Below, in pieces: positions 21,243-21,400 of a stretch of DNA of 21,400 bases. This DNA comes from an uncultured Clostridium sp. (GTDB taxonomy: Bacteria > Bacillota > Clostridia > Clostridiales > Clostridiaceae). The first letter of the stretch is position 1. Each line of letters begins with the position of its first letter. The notes below the pieces were generated by a model, which saw nothing but the letters and a program-made list of their open reading frames with translations, did no database searches and was not told the DNA's origin. The translations under genes and the position numbers were made by a program. The stretch is from NCBI RefSeq assembly GCF_934754915.1, contig NZ_CAKVKB010000056.1, positions 1-21,400 of the forward strand. The letters are read 5' to 3'.

Positions 21243-21400
21243 CTTTTCTTATTTTCCCGACCTAGTTTTTTATATAGTATTTTCAAAAATATAAATCATC
21301 TTATCTGCTATTTTATGTTAATGACTAGACTTGTGCAGTAAATAGGAAAAATTTAAGCTACTAGTCCTAATTTGGAAATAGTAGACTCTAGACTAATCCC

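Noticed and set aside
1..21400. Prophage, toxin-antitoxin or restriction-type defence genes
   Set aside because: None of the reading frames shows capsid, integrase (beyond the IS remnants), toxin, methylase or helicase motifs.

Overview
The window is strongly AT-rich, with AAGGAGG-type ribosome binding sites, TTGACA/TATAAT promoters, short AT-rich intergenic hairpins and genes typical of Clostridium sensu stricto (the C. beijerinckii/C. butyricum kind of genome). That assignment is inferred from composition and gene families; no species can be named from the sequence alone.

Layout. (1) 1-9567 is an accessory-looking segment. Both ends carry the same 3' end of an IS3-family (IS150-like) element in the same orientation (1-74 and about 9417-9567; the shared 74 bp differ at one base). 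Between them, nearly all on the minus strand, lie a decayed cysteine-rich gene, an AAC(3)-type acetyltransferase, a MATE exporter and a LacI-family regulator. These are followed by a complete lantibiotic-immunity/antimicrobial-peptide-resistance module: an ATPase with the LanF-type E-loop, two MutE/MutG-type permeases, an OmpR-type response regulator and a sensor kinase. A small hypothetical gene with a TTG start follows. No lantibiotic precursor or modification gene is present. (2) 9568-9676 is an unusually GC-rich, hairpin-rich block that starts exactly at the IS terminus. It looks like the 3' part of a structured non-coding RNA cut by the element. (3) 9731-13278 is a nucleoside catabolism cluster: deoB, a divergent GntR/HutC regulator, and a convergent udp. 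Perfect 12-bp repeats (ACTATATATTGA) sit between the regulator and udp.

(4) 13641-15690 holds an unknown two-helix membrane protein and a sodium-dependent (NSS/LeuT-fold) transporter. (5) 16318-20472 is a metal-homeostasis region. It contains a small protein of probable Cas2-like ferredoxin fold with a Cys/His-rich insertion, a P1B-type metal ATPase with a 55-codon membrane peptide gene overlapping its 3' end, a CsoR repressor with the Cu(I) ligand set, and a ZupT-type ZIP transporter. The ATPase promoter (TTGACA-N17-CATAAT) has a CsoR-type palindrome over its expected start point. The csoR terminator sits directly upstream, so the two genes are separate transcription units. (6) 20810-20998 is a small ORF broken by a stop at codon 2. 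(7) 21126-21200 is tRNA-Glu(CTC) with a consensus promoter and a terminator.

The points most worth following are the IS-bounded resistance segment and the RNA truncated at its right edge, the unannotated peptide coupled to the metal ATPase, the Cys/His-loop Cas2-like protein beside the copper genes, and the mismatch between a copper-type CsoR and an ATPase lacking the usual CopA transmembrane residues.
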